DNA of 57,583 bases from Planctomycetota bacterium (GTDB taxonomy: Bacteria; Planctomycetota; SZUA-567; H5-PLA8), in NCBI GenBank assembly GCA_023150555.1, contig JAKLKQ010000043.1, forward strand, positions 1 to 57,583, read 5' to 3'. Below, piece after piece: positions 19,527 to 28,038 of the stretch; the stretch's first letter is position 1; each line of letters begins with the position of its first letter. Below the pieces are notes generated by a model, which was not told the DNA's origin, did no database searches, and saw only the letters and a list, made by a program, of their open reading frames with translations. The position numbers and the translations under genes were made by a program.

Positions 19527-22217
19527 TCACTCGCTCCACTTCATGGTCTTCACGTCCGGGCGCATCACGAAGGTGCGCCCCGCGTAGTTCACCAGCACGC
19601 CGTACTTCGCGACATAGTCCATCTGCGTATACGGCGCCTGGAAGGCGAAACCCGGATCGGCGGCCAGCAGCAGCGGCGCCCAGTCGTTCTTCTCGAACGA
19701 GTACACCCATTGTTCGAACTTGCGCGCGCCGCAGTCGATCGATACGAAGACCGCGTTCTGGCCTTCCAGGTAGGCGGCGCCGGCGGCGATGCCGGGCGGC
19801 TGGCGCTTGGGTTGCAGGTCGATGAACTTGTTGCCGGCGATGTCGTACACCATCGTGGCGGCGGGCTTCTTGGCCTTCGGATCGTAGCACTGGATGAAAA
19901 TCTGCTTGCGGTCCGGAACCAGGCAGAACGGCCGGCTCTCCGGCTGGGCGCTGGGGTACGGCGGCGGCACCTTCGTGACCGTCAGGGTGTCGCTGTAGAT
20001 GTCGTAGCAGGAGACGTAGGCGTCGACGATGGTGGTGTCGTACTTCTGCCGTGCGTGCATCTCGAGGCCGTACACTTTTCCCTCCGCGTCGACGACGCTG
20101 GGTCGGCCTTCAAGCGGGCGCGCGGGCTTGTCGCCCGATACCGCCACCGCGCGCTGGCGCCACACGCCTCCGCGGTCGGTGTCGTACGTCCACACGAACG
20201 GCGACGCCGGGTAACTCGCGAAGAGCACCTCCTTGAAGTCCCAGTTCGGATTCTTCAGCCCGTCGGCGAGCCCCATGTGGTGGCGCGTCGTTCCGGAGCC
20301 CATGTTCTGGTACAGGCGCCCGTCCAGCGCCGCGTAGCTGTTGCGCTGGTGGCTGGCCGGCGAACTGCCGCGCAGGCCCAGGTGGTAGCCGTCCCACCCC
20401 GGCCCCGGCAGGCTGTTGTTGCAGTCGCCGGCCTGATGGATCCAGCGGTTGGCGCCGACGGCGTACACCGCGACGTCCGTGCCCTGGTACGTGCTGTGCC
20501 CGCCGCCGAAGTAGACCATCCAGCCGCGCACCGGATCGCAGGCGATGCTGCCCCAGTCGCGGCGCGGCGTCTCGTCGGGCGGCTTGGCGTCGATCCACGT
20601 GTTCGCGGGCAGCGCCTTCAGCTTCGCGACCCAAGCCGGATCGTCGGCCGGGATCGCGGTGGGCTGCTCGGGCGGCGGCGGCGTCCACTTCGGCGCGGGC
20701 TCGGCCGGCAGGGCCTTCACGTCCAGCCGCAGGGCGAAGGTAAGCTGCTTGGCGCCCACGGCCTGCGCGACGACCAGCCTGCGCTGCGCCGCGTCCAGGC
20801 CCACGCTGTACCAGTCGGTGATCTCGCCTTCCCAGGGCTGCTCTAGGCGCTTCGACCAGGCGCCCGTCGCGGCGTCCAGCGACCAGAGCCCGATCTTGCG
20901 CGGCACGCGCTTGTCCCACCGGTTGCCTTCGATGGTGACCAGCAGCACCAGCCCCGAGGCCGGATCGTACGCGAGCAGCGGCTGCTGCTGCGCGGGCGGA
21001 CGCGCGTCGGTGGAGATCTCCTTCCATTGCCGCGTCTTGCAGTCGTAGCGCCACGTATCGTTGAGCTGCATGCTGGCCGCCGCACGCACCTGGGCGTCGG
21101 CGATGTCCGTGCGGATGCGGTTGCTGTCGCCGCCAAAGAGCACGATCGCTTGCCGCTGCGGGTCGTAGACCATCGGCGCGACGGCGCGCGGCGGCGGCTC
21201 CACGGCCAGTGCGCCCTCCAGCAATGCGTCGAGCGCCCACATCGCGCGCGTGCCGGCGGCCAGCGACTTGACGGGTTGCGCGGCCTTGGCCTTCGCGGCG
21301 GCGTCTTGCAGCGCCTCCGCCACGCTGGCCGCTTCGCCGTTCGCCGACGCGGGGAGCTTCCCGGCGTCGGCTGCACACGTGGCGAGCGTTTCGGCGAGTT
21401 TCCCAAGCGCCGCGGCGTCGGTCGCATGCTGCTGCGCCCAGACCCCGTCCAGCGCGATGCTGAGCTTCGCACGGAGATCGTTCACGGCCTTGCGCGCCGC
21501 ACGGACTTCGGGCGAGCCCAGTTCTGCGCCCGCGCGCTTCCAGAGGTTCTCAGCGAAGCTGTAGCGGAAGGTCCCGAAGTGCCCACTGAGCCGCCCGGTG
21601 ACCGCGCGATCGTCGACGTTCTCGGCGTTGAAGTGCGGGAACATCACGATCTCGTCGTTGAGCGGGTCGTAGCACATCCCCGCGCCGAAGACCGGCGGGC
21701 CGCCGGGCACCTTCACGCCGTCGACGTCGGCCGTGGCCTTCAGGTCGGCCCACTGCTTCGAAGCCGGGTCGTAGGCGGCCATCAGGCCGGGCATCGAGTA
21801 AACTACGCACTTGCGCTTCGTGTCGTAGCAGGCGGCGTTCACCACCATGGCGGAGAACGGCCTGCCGCTCTCGAGCATCCGCCCGCGGCCGACGTAGGAG
21901 ACCGCCGCGCCACTGCCGCCGCCCAGGATGCCCCAACTCTGGTTGGGGTCGCTCGTATAGTCCGAGGTCCAGACGCCCTTCTCGGCGTCGAAGGCGCGCA
22001 CGTCGTTGCCCGGCTGGATGCCGTTGGCATGCGAGACCGCGCCCCAATGCAGCAGCGCGCCGCGTTCGGGCGCGTAGACAAGCGCACTGAAGTTGTAGCC
22101 GTTCGAGAATTCCTTCGGCAGCTTGGCCCAGCGATTGGCCTCGGAACCGCCCTCCTCCGCCAGCAGACCGGCGGCGAGTACGAACCCAAGCGCAACGCCC
22201 GCGCATTTCCGCAGCAC
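19527..22217 (-). CDS. Secreted kelch/galactose-oxidase-like beta-propeller protein
   Basis: 896 residues. A short signal peptide (MLRKCAGVALGFVLAAGLLA) is followed by repeated blades of the type VYDPQRQAIVLFGGD, MVYFGGGHSTYQGTDVAVY and MVYDIAGNKFI, a kelch-like propeller with perhaps two propellers around a helical stretch near residues 240-330. Export and carbohydrate or protein binding are plausible, but no catalytic residues can be named. The GTG at 22217 is chosen because AAGGAGGTG lies 6 bases upstream and a signal peptide begins there; the frame reads further upstream without sense. It lies just downstream of the GntR gene and probably shares its transcript. Confidence 0.8.
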   Translation of the reverse strand: MLRKCAGVALGFVLAAGLLAEEGGSEANRWAKLPKEFSNGYNFSALVYAPERGALLHWGAVSHANGIQPGNDVRAFDAEKGVWTSDYTSDPNQSWGILGGGSGAAVSYVGRGRMLESGRPFSAMVVNAACYDTKRKCVVYSMPGLMAAYDPASKQWADLKATADVDGVKVPGGPPVFGAGMCYDPLNDEIVMFPHFNAENVDDRAVTGRLSGHFGTFRYSFAENLWKRAGAELGSPEVRAARKAVNDLRAKLSIALDGVWAQQHATDAAALGKLAETLATCAADAGKLPASANGEAASVAEALQDAAAKAKAAQPVKSLAAGTRAMWALDALLEGALAVEPPPRAVAPMVYDPQRQAIVLFGGDSNRIRTDIADAQVRAAASMQLNDTWRYDCKTRQWKEISTDARPPAQQQPLLAYDPASGLVLLVTIEGNRWDKRVPRKIGLWSLDAATGAWSKRLEQPWEGEITDWYSVGLDAAQRRLVVAQAVGAKQLTFALRLDVKALPAEPAPKWTPPPPEQPTAIPADDPAWVAKLKALPANTWIDAKPPDETPRRDWGSIACDPVRGWMVYFGGGHSTYQGTDVAVYAVGANRWIHQAGDCNNSLPGPGWDGYHLGLRGSSPASHQRNSYAALDGRLYQNMGSGTTRHHMGLADGLKNPNWDFKEVLFASYPASPFVWTYDTDRGGVWRQRAVAVSGDKPARPLEGRPSVVDAEGKVYGLEMHARQKYDTTIVDAYVSCYDIYSDTLTVTKVPPPYPSAQPESRPFCLVPDRKQIFIQCYDPKAKKPAATMVYDIAGNKFIDLQPKRQPPGIAAGAAYLEGQNAVFVSIDCGARKFEQWVYSFEKNDWAPLLLAADPGFAFQAPYTQMDYVAKYGVLVNYAGRTFVMRPDVKTMKWSE

Positions 22218-22255
22218 GGTGAACACCTCCTTGGTGGAATCGTAAACAACCGGTT

Positions 22256-22558
22256 TCAGGCGATGGAGAGATCCTGCGGGGCCCACGTGTGCCGGCGCCG
22301 CACGCGGTAGCCCATGCCGGGCCGCGCCTCGGCCAGGCCCGCCTGTACCAGGCGGCGGTAGGCGTTGCGCACGGTAACGCGCCCAAGGCGCAGCTTTCCG
22401 GCGAGCCAGCGTTCGGGCGGCAGCAGGTCGCCGTCGCCGAGCGCACCCTGTTCGATGGCGTCGCTGAGTTCGGCGGCCAGGGCCTCGGTCAGGCTGTGGC
22501 CGCGTTGGAGTTGATCGCGGGAGAGTTCGATGGCGCAGGCGTCGGTTCGCTTGGGCAT
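22256..22558 (-). CDS. Short GntR-family winged-helix regulator
   Basis: 100 residues holding little beyond the GntR winged helix (LTEALAAELSDAIEQGALGDGDLLPPERWLAGKLRLGRVTVRNAYRRL...GYRVRR). The usual C-terminal sensor domain is missing, as in the small YtrA-like members. The ATG has GGAGGA 7-8 bases upstream. The gene is followed after 38 bases by the kelch-like gene on the same strand, and a 12-bp palindrome overlaps its own -10, so it probably represses itself and its neighbour. The signal sensed is unknown. Confidence 0.8.
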   Translation of the reverse strand: MPKRTDACAIELSRDQLQRGHSLTEALAAELSDAIEQGALGDGDLLPPERWLAGKLRLGRVTVRNAYRRLVQAGLAEARPGMGYRVRRRHTWAPQDLSIA

Positions 22559-22644
22559 GGCAGAGATCCTCCGGTGCAGGTGCTTCCTGTTTTCTACCCC
22601 ACCATAGCGCGGTTGTTCACTCAAAAATAGACTTTTTGATTAAT

Positions 22645-22674
22645 AAAGTATACTTTGTTATAATCCCCTTCCAA
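22645..22674 (-). promoter_or_regulatory. Promoter and palindromic operator of the GntR gene
   Basis: On the minus strand TTGGAA (22669-22674) and TATACT (22647-22652) are 16 bases apart. The -10 lies inside a perfect 12-bp palindrome, AAAGTATACTTT (22645-22656). A palindrome over the -10, upstream of a GntR gene, is a typical autorepression site. The surrounding 60 bases are strikingly AT-rich. Confidence 0.6.
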
Positions 22675-22684
22675 TTCAGGCTTT

Positions 22685-22718
22685 ACAAAAAGAAACCCCT
22701 CCGCGTAGTGCGGAGGGG
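22685..22718 (-). terminator. Intrinsic terminator after the PhyH gene
   Basis: Read on the minus strand: CCCCTCCGC, a 5-base loop, GCGGAGGGG, then TTTCTTTTTG. The 9-bp stem and T-rich tail end the PhyH transcript 43-76 bases after its stop codon and separate it from the GntR operon. Confidence 0.8.
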
Positions 22719-22760
22719 GCGAAAAGCGGGCTTACGGAGCCGGCGCTAGGTGCGGCCGGC

Positions 22761-23597
22761 TTACTCCTCGACGTAGGCCGGGCGGATGCCTTTCGCGTTG
22801 GGCCGGATGCCGCGCACCATCAGGCCCTGGCGGCCCAGCGACTGGCCGTGGTACTGCTCGTTTTCCGGATGGCGGTAGCCGACGCGCACCAGCCGCCGCA
22901 CGCGGTCGGTCGTGTTGATGTGCGACCCGTGGATCGTGAAGATGTTGAAGACCACGACGTCGCCGCGCTTGGCCGGAACCGGCACGGTGCCCGCCAAGGG
23001 ATACTGCTCGACCGGCAGATGCGGCGTGCAGGCGCCTTCGGGCGTCTGCGTGATGTGCTCCAGCGCGCCCTGCTTGTGCGATCCGTCGATGAAGCGGATC
23101 TCGCCGTTGGCGTGGCAGGTGTCGTCCAGGTGCACCAGCACGTCGACGTAGCGGTCGTCGCGGTGCTTGTAGAAGGCCCAATCCTGGTGCATCGGGAAGG
23201 GATGCCCGGTCTCCGGGGGCTTGGCGTGCAGCGTGCTGTGGTGCAGTTCGACGTCGGGCCCGAGCAGGTCGGCCATGGAATTGCAGAGTTTCTCGTTAGT
23301 GACCGCGCGCATCCACGGCTCGCTGTAGAGTTGCAGGTCGTGCATGGCGATCAGCTGCGACTTCTTCTCGGTCGCCTCGTCCATCAGCTTCTTGCGCCAC
23401 GGGCCGCTCCAACCCGGCGACGTCCCCGCCCAGGTCTGGATCAGCCAGGTCAGATCGCGGTCCAGGGCGTCCATTTCTCTGGGCGTAAAGACCTTCGGGA
23501 TTCGGAGGTAACCGTGCTCGTGGTAGAAGGCGACCTGCTCGGCCGTCAGGTGGCGCAGCTTGGTCGCAACGATGGGCTCCAGCGCGGGCGAAGGCAT
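22761..23597 (-). CDS. Phytanoyl-CoA dioxygenase (PhyH) family protein
   Basis: 278 residues, a non-haem Fe(II)/2-oxoglutarate oxygenase fold. The iron-binding triad is visible as HQDW (His and Asp) and a distal His in IFTIHGSHIN, followed by the Arg-containing DRVRRLVRVGY that would hold 2-oxoglutarate. Such proteins are abundant in PVC bacteria and most have unknown substrates. The ATG at 23597 has AAGGAG 10 bases upstream. It lies downstream of an AraC-type regulator on the same strand, which probably controls it. Confidence 0.88.
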   Translation of the reverse strand: MPSPALEPIVATKLRHLTAEQVAFYHEHGYLRIPKVFTPREMDALDRDLTWLIQTWAGTSPGWSGPWRKKLMDEATEKKSQLIAMHDLQLYSEPWMRAVTNEKLCNSMADLLGPDVELHHSTLHAKPPETGHPFPMHQDWAFYKHRDDRYVDVLVHLDDTCHANGEIRFIDGSHKQGALEHITQTPEGACTPHLPVEQYPLAGTVPVPAKRGDVVVFNIFTIHGSHINTTDRVRRLVRVGYRHPENEQYHGQSLGRQGLMVRGIRPNAKGIRPAYVEE

Positions 23598-23735
23598 GAA
23601 CGGGGCTCCTTGCAATCGGTCGGTTCGTCTTTCGCGGCGCGGTACCGGCGCGCCGCTGCGGTGCCCCTTCCATAAACCTACGCACTCGAATGCGCGATTT
23701 CGGGCTTGCGCCAGGGATGTTTGAAATCCGGACAT

Positions 23736-23767
23736 GAAGTACAACTTCTTTAACTGTCGACTGTTAA
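23736..23767. promoter_or_regulatory. Candidate operators between the AraC and PhyH genes
   Basis: Two adjacent symmetric sites: gaagt/acttc arms around 3 bases (23736-23748), and an 18-base near-palindrome centred on gtcgac (23750-23767, two mismatches). They lie upstream of the PhyH start and just past the AraC-gene stop. On the minus strand a TTAACA and a TGTACT 18 bases apart overlap them. They could bind the AraC regulator, by inference from position only. Confidence 0.35.
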
Positions 23768-23786
23768 GAGGACTGCAGTGGAGGAA

Positions 23787-24839
23787 TCATTTCCGGACGT
23801 ACTTGTTCGAATTTCGGCCATCCCGTTTGGGATCGGCGAAGCTCGTGCTGCCGCGCTCGCGAAAGGCCGCCGGCGGAAGCCCGGCGTGGCGCCCGAAGAC
23901 GGTGGTGAAATAGCGCACGTCCGGGTAGCCCACGCGTTCGGCGATCTCCTTGATCGGCAGGCTCTTGTCGAGCAGCAGTTGCTGCGCGGTCTCGAGGCGG
24001 ATCTGCGTGAGCGCCTCCAGCGGCGTCTTGCCCGCCTGGTCGCGGAAGAGCCTCGCAAAGTGGCGTTCGCTGAGGTTCACCTGCGCGGCGATCTCCTTCA
24101 TCGTCAGAGCGCGCCCGCAGTTGTCGCGCATGTAGCGCGTCGCCTGCGCCACCAGCGCGGCCTGCGGATCGGCGAAGCGCGGGCGCACCGCCTCGCCCGG
24201 CAGCGGCTCGCCGACCGCCGCGCGAGCGGTATCGACCAGCAGCTTGCGCAGCAGGCCCTCGACGTTGCGCACGTAGCCCGGCTCGCGGCGGACGCTCTCC
24301 TCCGTCAGCAGTTCCAGCGTGCGCCCCATGCCCGGCGCACGGCGGCTGACCCAGGTCTTGCTGTCCAGGAACGCGTGGAGCAACCGGTCCAGCGCCTCGG
24401 TCTCCGCCTTCTCGGCTTTCCCGTCTTCGCTCGCGGCGCCGCGCGGCGGCTTGCCTTCGGGCTCGGGCGCGTCGACCAGCGTGTACGACCAGAAGTAGAT
24501 GCCCAGCGGGTCGGCCTCGTCGGCGACGATCTCGTGGTCTTCGCCGGGCTTGGCGATGAAGACGTCGCCGGGCCGGACGGTGTAATCGACGCCCAGCATC
24601 GTGAAGCGCGCGCGCCCCGCAAACGCGTAGCAGATCTCGAAGTGCGTGTGCCGGTGCATGTAGTTCCGCCACCACGCTTCCGGCCCGATGAAGCCGTAGC
24701 CCAGCATCTCGGCGCGGAAGTTCCCCAACCGCAGCGCCACCGGCACCGTTCGCAGTTCGGTGAAACGGACACGCGGATAATCCAGCGGCTCGCGGGGCGT
24801 GGAATCCTGCTCGGGTGGGAGCGTTTTGGCCTTTGCCAT
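23787..24839 (-). CDS. AraC-family transcription regulator
   Basis: 350 residues. The N-terminal half is a cupin-like sensor (HRHTHFEICYAFAGRARFTML, then RPGDVFIAKPGEDHEI). The C-terminal ~100 residues hold the two AraC helix-turn-helix motifs (MKEIAAQVNLSERHFARLF and IKEIAERVGYPDVRYFTTVF). It probably activates transcription on binding a sugar or related ligand, and the PhyH gene just downstream is the obvious target. The start is the ATG within GGCCATGGC; no clear ribosome binding site is present. PhyH/AraC pairs are common in the PVC group. Confidence 0.9.
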   Translation of the reverse strand: MAKAKTLPPEQDSTPREPLDYPRVRFTELRTVPVALRLGNFRAEMLGYGFIGPEAWWRNYMHRHTHFEICYAFAGRARFTMLGVDYTVRPGDVFIAKPGEDHEIVADEADPLGIYFWSYTLVDAPEPEGKPPRGAASEDGKAEKAETEALDRLLHAFLDSKTWVSRRAPGMGRTLELLTEESVRREPGYVRNVEGLLRKLLVDTARAAVGEPLPGEAVRPRFADPQAALVAQATRYMRDNCGRALTMKEIAAQVNLSERHFARLFRDQAGKTPLEALTQIRLETAQQLLLDKSLPIKEIAERVGYPDVRYFTTVFGRHAGLPPAAFRERGSTSFADPKRDGRNSNKYVRK

Positions 24840-24908
24840 GGCCGGATTTTAATATCATCCCGGCCTGAAGGAACAGAATTTTATGCTGGCAGCTCGCGGG
24901 CAGGACCT

Positions 24909-25184
24909 AGCAGGCTGTTGAAAAAGGGTCCGGCCGCGCAGCCTTGAATTGTGATTCGGACCAAAGCGCGCGAAGTCGAGACGTATCGGGAAGATACGCC
25001 GCAGCGAAGTGCAACGAAGGTCCGGATCGCAAGGCGAGGCTGCCCAAAGGGCTGCGGGTCTTTTCGAACTGAACTTCGTTCCGCTACGCTCGCCGTAGCT
25101 TCCTGCTACGGCTCGGCTTCGCGGGCCTCGTTCAGATCGAATATCCCTCGCAATGCGGCCTCGACCCATTTTCAACAGGCTGCT
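24909..25184. mobile_element. MITE-like element A, copy 2
   Basis: 276 bp, the same length as the copy at 171-446, with 22-bp terminal inverted repeats matching at 20 of 22 positions (24909-24930 and 25163-25184). CTAG sits at both tips. The first internal stem (24980-24987 with 24993-25000) has a compensatory change relative to copy 1: C-G at 248/256 there is T-A at 24986/24994 here. The second stem (25093-25099 with 25105-25111) is unchanged, with a different loop. Conserved folding suggests that structure matters. Confidence 0.75.
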
Positions 25185-25202
25185 AGTGTAACCGGTTCAA
25201 AT

Positions 25203-26393
25203 TCAACGCTCTATCCGTTTGATCATCTTCAGGATCTCGCTTCGCCTCGGCATCGACGCCTGCGCGCCGTGCCGCGTGACGCTGATCGCCGCCGCCGCGA
25301 CTGCGAAACGCATCGCCGGTTCGTAGCGCCCGGGCTCGCGCGCGAGTTCCGCGGCCAGCGCGCCGTTGAAGCAGTCCCCCGCACCGACGGTGTCGACGGG
25401 CTTGACCCTGGGCGAGGCGACATCAATCACCTTCCCCGTCTCCGGAAGCGTCACGGTCATGTTGACTTCGAGTTCATCCCCGGGCAACGATTCTAGTTCT
25501 TTCGCGGCATCCTCGCCGTCCTTGCCGCCGATTTCGCGGCACAGGGCGACCAGGCTCTTTCGAAACTCGTCCGACCCCAGGTAACATCCCAATTCCCGGC
25601 CCAGGTGTTCAGTCAGTCCCTTCTTTACCGGCTGGAATTCCGCATCGTCATTGCCAACCACCCACAGGCACCGCACGCCCCGCGCACCCCGCGTGACGAT
25701 CAATCGCCCGCAGTTCGTGTGCGGATGGAACATTTTCGCCAGCTTCTTGAGCAGATCCTTCTCCGAGGCCTTGCGCCCCGTCAACGCCTCGAACTCGTGC
25801 TCGTTCGGCGTTACCGTCGCGGCAAGCCTCAACAGTTTCTTGAGTTTCCCCTTCGGCTGCATGGGTGCGGGATTGAGGATCGCGGTCGCACCGGCCTTAT
25901 TCGCGGCGGCAAACGCGGCTTCCAGCGCAGCCAGCGGCACTTCCAGCGAACCTAACACCACGTCGCCTTGCGAGAGATCCTTCGGCATGCCGCGCTTCAC
26001 ATCGGCGGGCGTCAGGCGCATGTTGGCGCCGGGCGCAACGACGATCTGATTTTCGGCCTTGGCGCTTCCTTTGCCACCCTTACCGATGGCGATCAGCGCG
26101 ACGCCGCTGGGCACGCCCTTCTTGGTCAAGCAGCCGCGGCAGTCGATGCCTTCCTTCTCGAGATCCTTCCTGCGCGCCTTGCCGAACGCGTCGTCTCCGA
26201 AAGCGCCGACAAGAAGAACCCTCGCGCCGGCGCGCGCCGCGGCGACGGCCTGGTTGGCGCCCTTGCCACCGGCGAAAGTCTGCATGTCCTTTCCCAGGAC
26301 CGTCTCGCCGCCCGAAGGCAAACAATCGCAGTGCACGACCAGGTCCGTATTGCTGCTGCCGACGACGATTACGCGCCCGCGCTGCTTCGGCAT
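25203..26393 (-). CDS. Ribokinase-family sugar kinase with an internal insertion
   Basis: 396 residues against about 300 for ribokinase. The PfkB signatures are intact: N-terminal VVGSSNTDLVV, FAGGKGANQAVAAA, NPAPMQ, TPNEHEFEALTG, and the catalytic DTVGAGDCFNGALAAEL. Between the VTRGARGV and DTVGAGD motifs there are about 75 extra residues (about 250-330), charged and partly helical, where ribokinases have a short strand pair. The ATG at 26393 has GGAG 8 bases upstream; the in-frame TTG four codons earlier is less likely. It is the last gene of the LacI operon, so its substrate is probably the ketose made by the upstream isomerase. Confidence 0.85.
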   Translation of the reverse strand: MPKQRGRVIVVGSSNTDLVVHCDCLPSGGETVLGKDMQTFAGGKGANQAVAAARAGARVLLVGAFGDDAFGKARRKDLEKEGIDCRGCLTKKGVPSGVALIAIGKGGKGSAKAENQIVVAPGANMRLTPADVKRGMPKDLSQGDVVLGSLEVPLAALEAAFAAANKAGATAILNPAPMQPKGKLKKLLRLAATVTPNEHEFEALTGRKASEKDLLKKLAKMFHPHTNCGRLIVTRGARGVRCLWVVGNDDAEFQPVKKGLTEHLGRELGCYLGSDEFRKSLVALCREIGGKDGEDAAKELESLPGDELEVNMTVTLPETGKVIDVASPRVKPVDTVGAGDCFNGALAAELAREPGRYEPAMRFAVAAAAISVTRHGAQASMPRRSEILKMIKRIER

Positions 26394-26511
26394 GGTGTTC
26401 TCCAAACGGATTCACCACAGAGGACACAGAGACCACTAAGGAGAACTCTGCGTTTCCAATGCCAAGTTCAAGGAATTGTTTCGACGTCAAAAGAGTAGCG
26501 CAGAGAAAGAG

Positions 26512-26544
26512 ATGGGGCAACGCGGGAATCCCGCGCTGCCCCAT
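26512..26544. repeat. Perfect long hairpin between isomerase and kinase genes
   Basis: A 33-base palindrome with arms 26512-26527 and 26529-26544, 16 pairs including one G-U, and a single central base. It lies in the 189-base gap of the operon and has no T-tract, so it is more likely an mRNA-processing or stabilising hairpin, or a dispersed repeat, than a terminator. Upstream, around 26408-26440, is an A-rich cacagaggacacagagacc tract. Confidence 0.6.
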
Positions 26545-26582
26545 TGCACTCGAGCTGATAGCTGACCGCCGAAAGCTGAAGG

Positions 26583-28007
26583 CTATTTCAGCACCACCGG
26601 CTCGACGCCCGTGAGCTTGCACACCTTGACCAGCGCGTCGACGTAGTCGCCGTAGACGGCGTGGATGTGGTTGCTGGCATACTGTTGCAGGAAGGTCTCC
26701 GGCGCGCAGTCGAACTTGGCGAAGGCGTGCGGCCAGTTGTCCTGCACGGCATTGACGAGCTGCCAGTCCTTCTTCTCTCCGAAGCGCACGAACTCGCCCT
26801 TCAGGATCGCCATCCAGTACTTTCCGTCGCGCCGCGTCAGGCGCGCGAAGGTGACCTTGCCCGGTTCGGCCAGGTGCATCACGCTCGCGCCGCCCGCCGG
26901 GAAGTAGAAGCCTTCGGGGCGGAAGCGCACGTGCGGCAGGTTGTCCTGGTAGCGGAAGCTGCGCTTGGCGAAGTATGTCGCGTGCTGGCCGCTGTTGACG
27001 AGATCGAAGACCTTCTCCTTCTCGAAGTAGTGGCGCACGTCGGCGAAGAGCACCGGCGTCGCGCGATTTTCCTTCACCTCGGTGAGGAGCTTGAAGATCT
27101 GCATCGTCAGCGCCGCGTCCATGTCGGCCTCGGTGGAGCAGACGTGCGGTTCGTGCGGGCCGTCCCAGTCGTACGGGTCGTTGAGGAAGGCCTCGGTGAT
27201 GTCCATCGTGCACCAGCTGTTGGTCAGCTCGGGCTGCGCCTTAATTCCGCTGAAGTCGAGCTTCCACTCGTCGATCAGCGCCTTCATCACGTAAGTCGTG
27301 CGGATCTGGCGTTCGAGCAGCTCGGGCGTCAGCTGCTTGCCGTCGTACTCGATCTTGCCTACGTTCTTCTCGAGCCACTTCCGCGCCTTGGTCACCTTCT
27401 TGCCGTCCACTTCGGGCGCGCGGCGCACCAGCTCCCACTGGTCGATGTGCTCGACGTCGACGCCAAACTGCTTCATCCACTGGTCGGTGTTGCTGACGGC
27501 GGTGTACATGCCCATCGGGCGGCCACCGACCAGCCCGTAGGTCTGGCCCTTCAGCGCGTTGGCAGCGTGCGCGGCGGCGACGAAGTCCTGGACCTGCGCG
27601 AAGACCTTGGCGTCCTCGATCTCGCCGAAGACGCGGTCGTAGCGCACGCCCAGCTGGTTCAGGCCGCCGACGCCCGCCAGCAGGCCCACCATGCCCGGGA
27701 ACTTCGGGTTGATGCAGCCGAACGCCAGCAGCGGCCCAGGCGCGAAGCGGCTGGCCAGCGCCGTGAAATGCGGGAAGCACCACACCGCGTAGTTGAAGAT
27801 GGTGCATTCGCACCCGGCCTTGGCGAGTTTCTTCGACTCGCTGACGGCCAGCGTGTTCGTCCAGACCTGCTTCGCCGTGACGACCTCGTGGCCCGCCGCG
27901 CGCAAGCGCTTGACGATGCGGTCCTCGAAGCCCTTCAGCATCTTGACCAGGTCCTTGTGCACGAAAGCGCGGCCGTCGGAGAAGGAGAGAATGCCGATCT
28001 TGGACAT
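26583..28007 (-). CDS. L-fucose isomerase-like protein
   Basis: 474 residues of the FucI/AraA superfamily, which isomerises aldoses to ketoses with Mn2+. Recognisable parts are the N-terminal KIGILSFSDGRAFVH, a GLVGGRPMGMYT turn, CTMDITEAFLND, HVCSTEADMDAALT (Glu and Asp that could bind metal) and the C-terminal ASNHIHAVYGDYVDALV with the conserved His segment. It is shorter than E. coli FucI (591), so the exact substrate is open. The ATG follows GGAGGTACCC. It lies 31 bases after lacI and upstream of the kinase, forming a regulator-isomerase-kinase set. Confidence 0.8.
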   Translation of the reverse strand: MSKIGILSFSDGRAFVHKDLVKMLKGFEDRIVKRLRAAGHEVVTAKQVWTNTLAVSESKKLAKAGCECTIFNYAVWCFPHFTALASRFAPGPLLAFGCINPKFPGMVGLLAGVGGLNQLGVRYDRVFGEIEDAKVFAQVQDFVAAAHAANALKGQTYGLVGGRPMGMYTAVSNTDQWMKQFGVDVEHIDQWELVRRAPEVDGKKVTKARKWLEKNVGKIEYDGKQLTPELLERQIRTTYVMKALIDEWKLDFSGIKAQPELTNSWCTMDITEAFLNDPYDWDGPHEPHVCSTEADMDAALTMQIFKLLTEVKENRATPVLFADVRHYFEKEKVFDLVNSGQHATYFAKRSFRYQDNLPHVRFRPEGFYFPAGGASVMHLAEPGKVTFARLTRRDGKYWMAILKGEFVRFGEKKDWQLVNAVQDNWPHAFAKFDCAPETFLQQYASNHIHAVYGDYVDALVKVCKLTGVEPVVLK

Positions 28008-28038
28008 GGGTACCTCCGGGTTTCTGTTTCGAGTCCCG

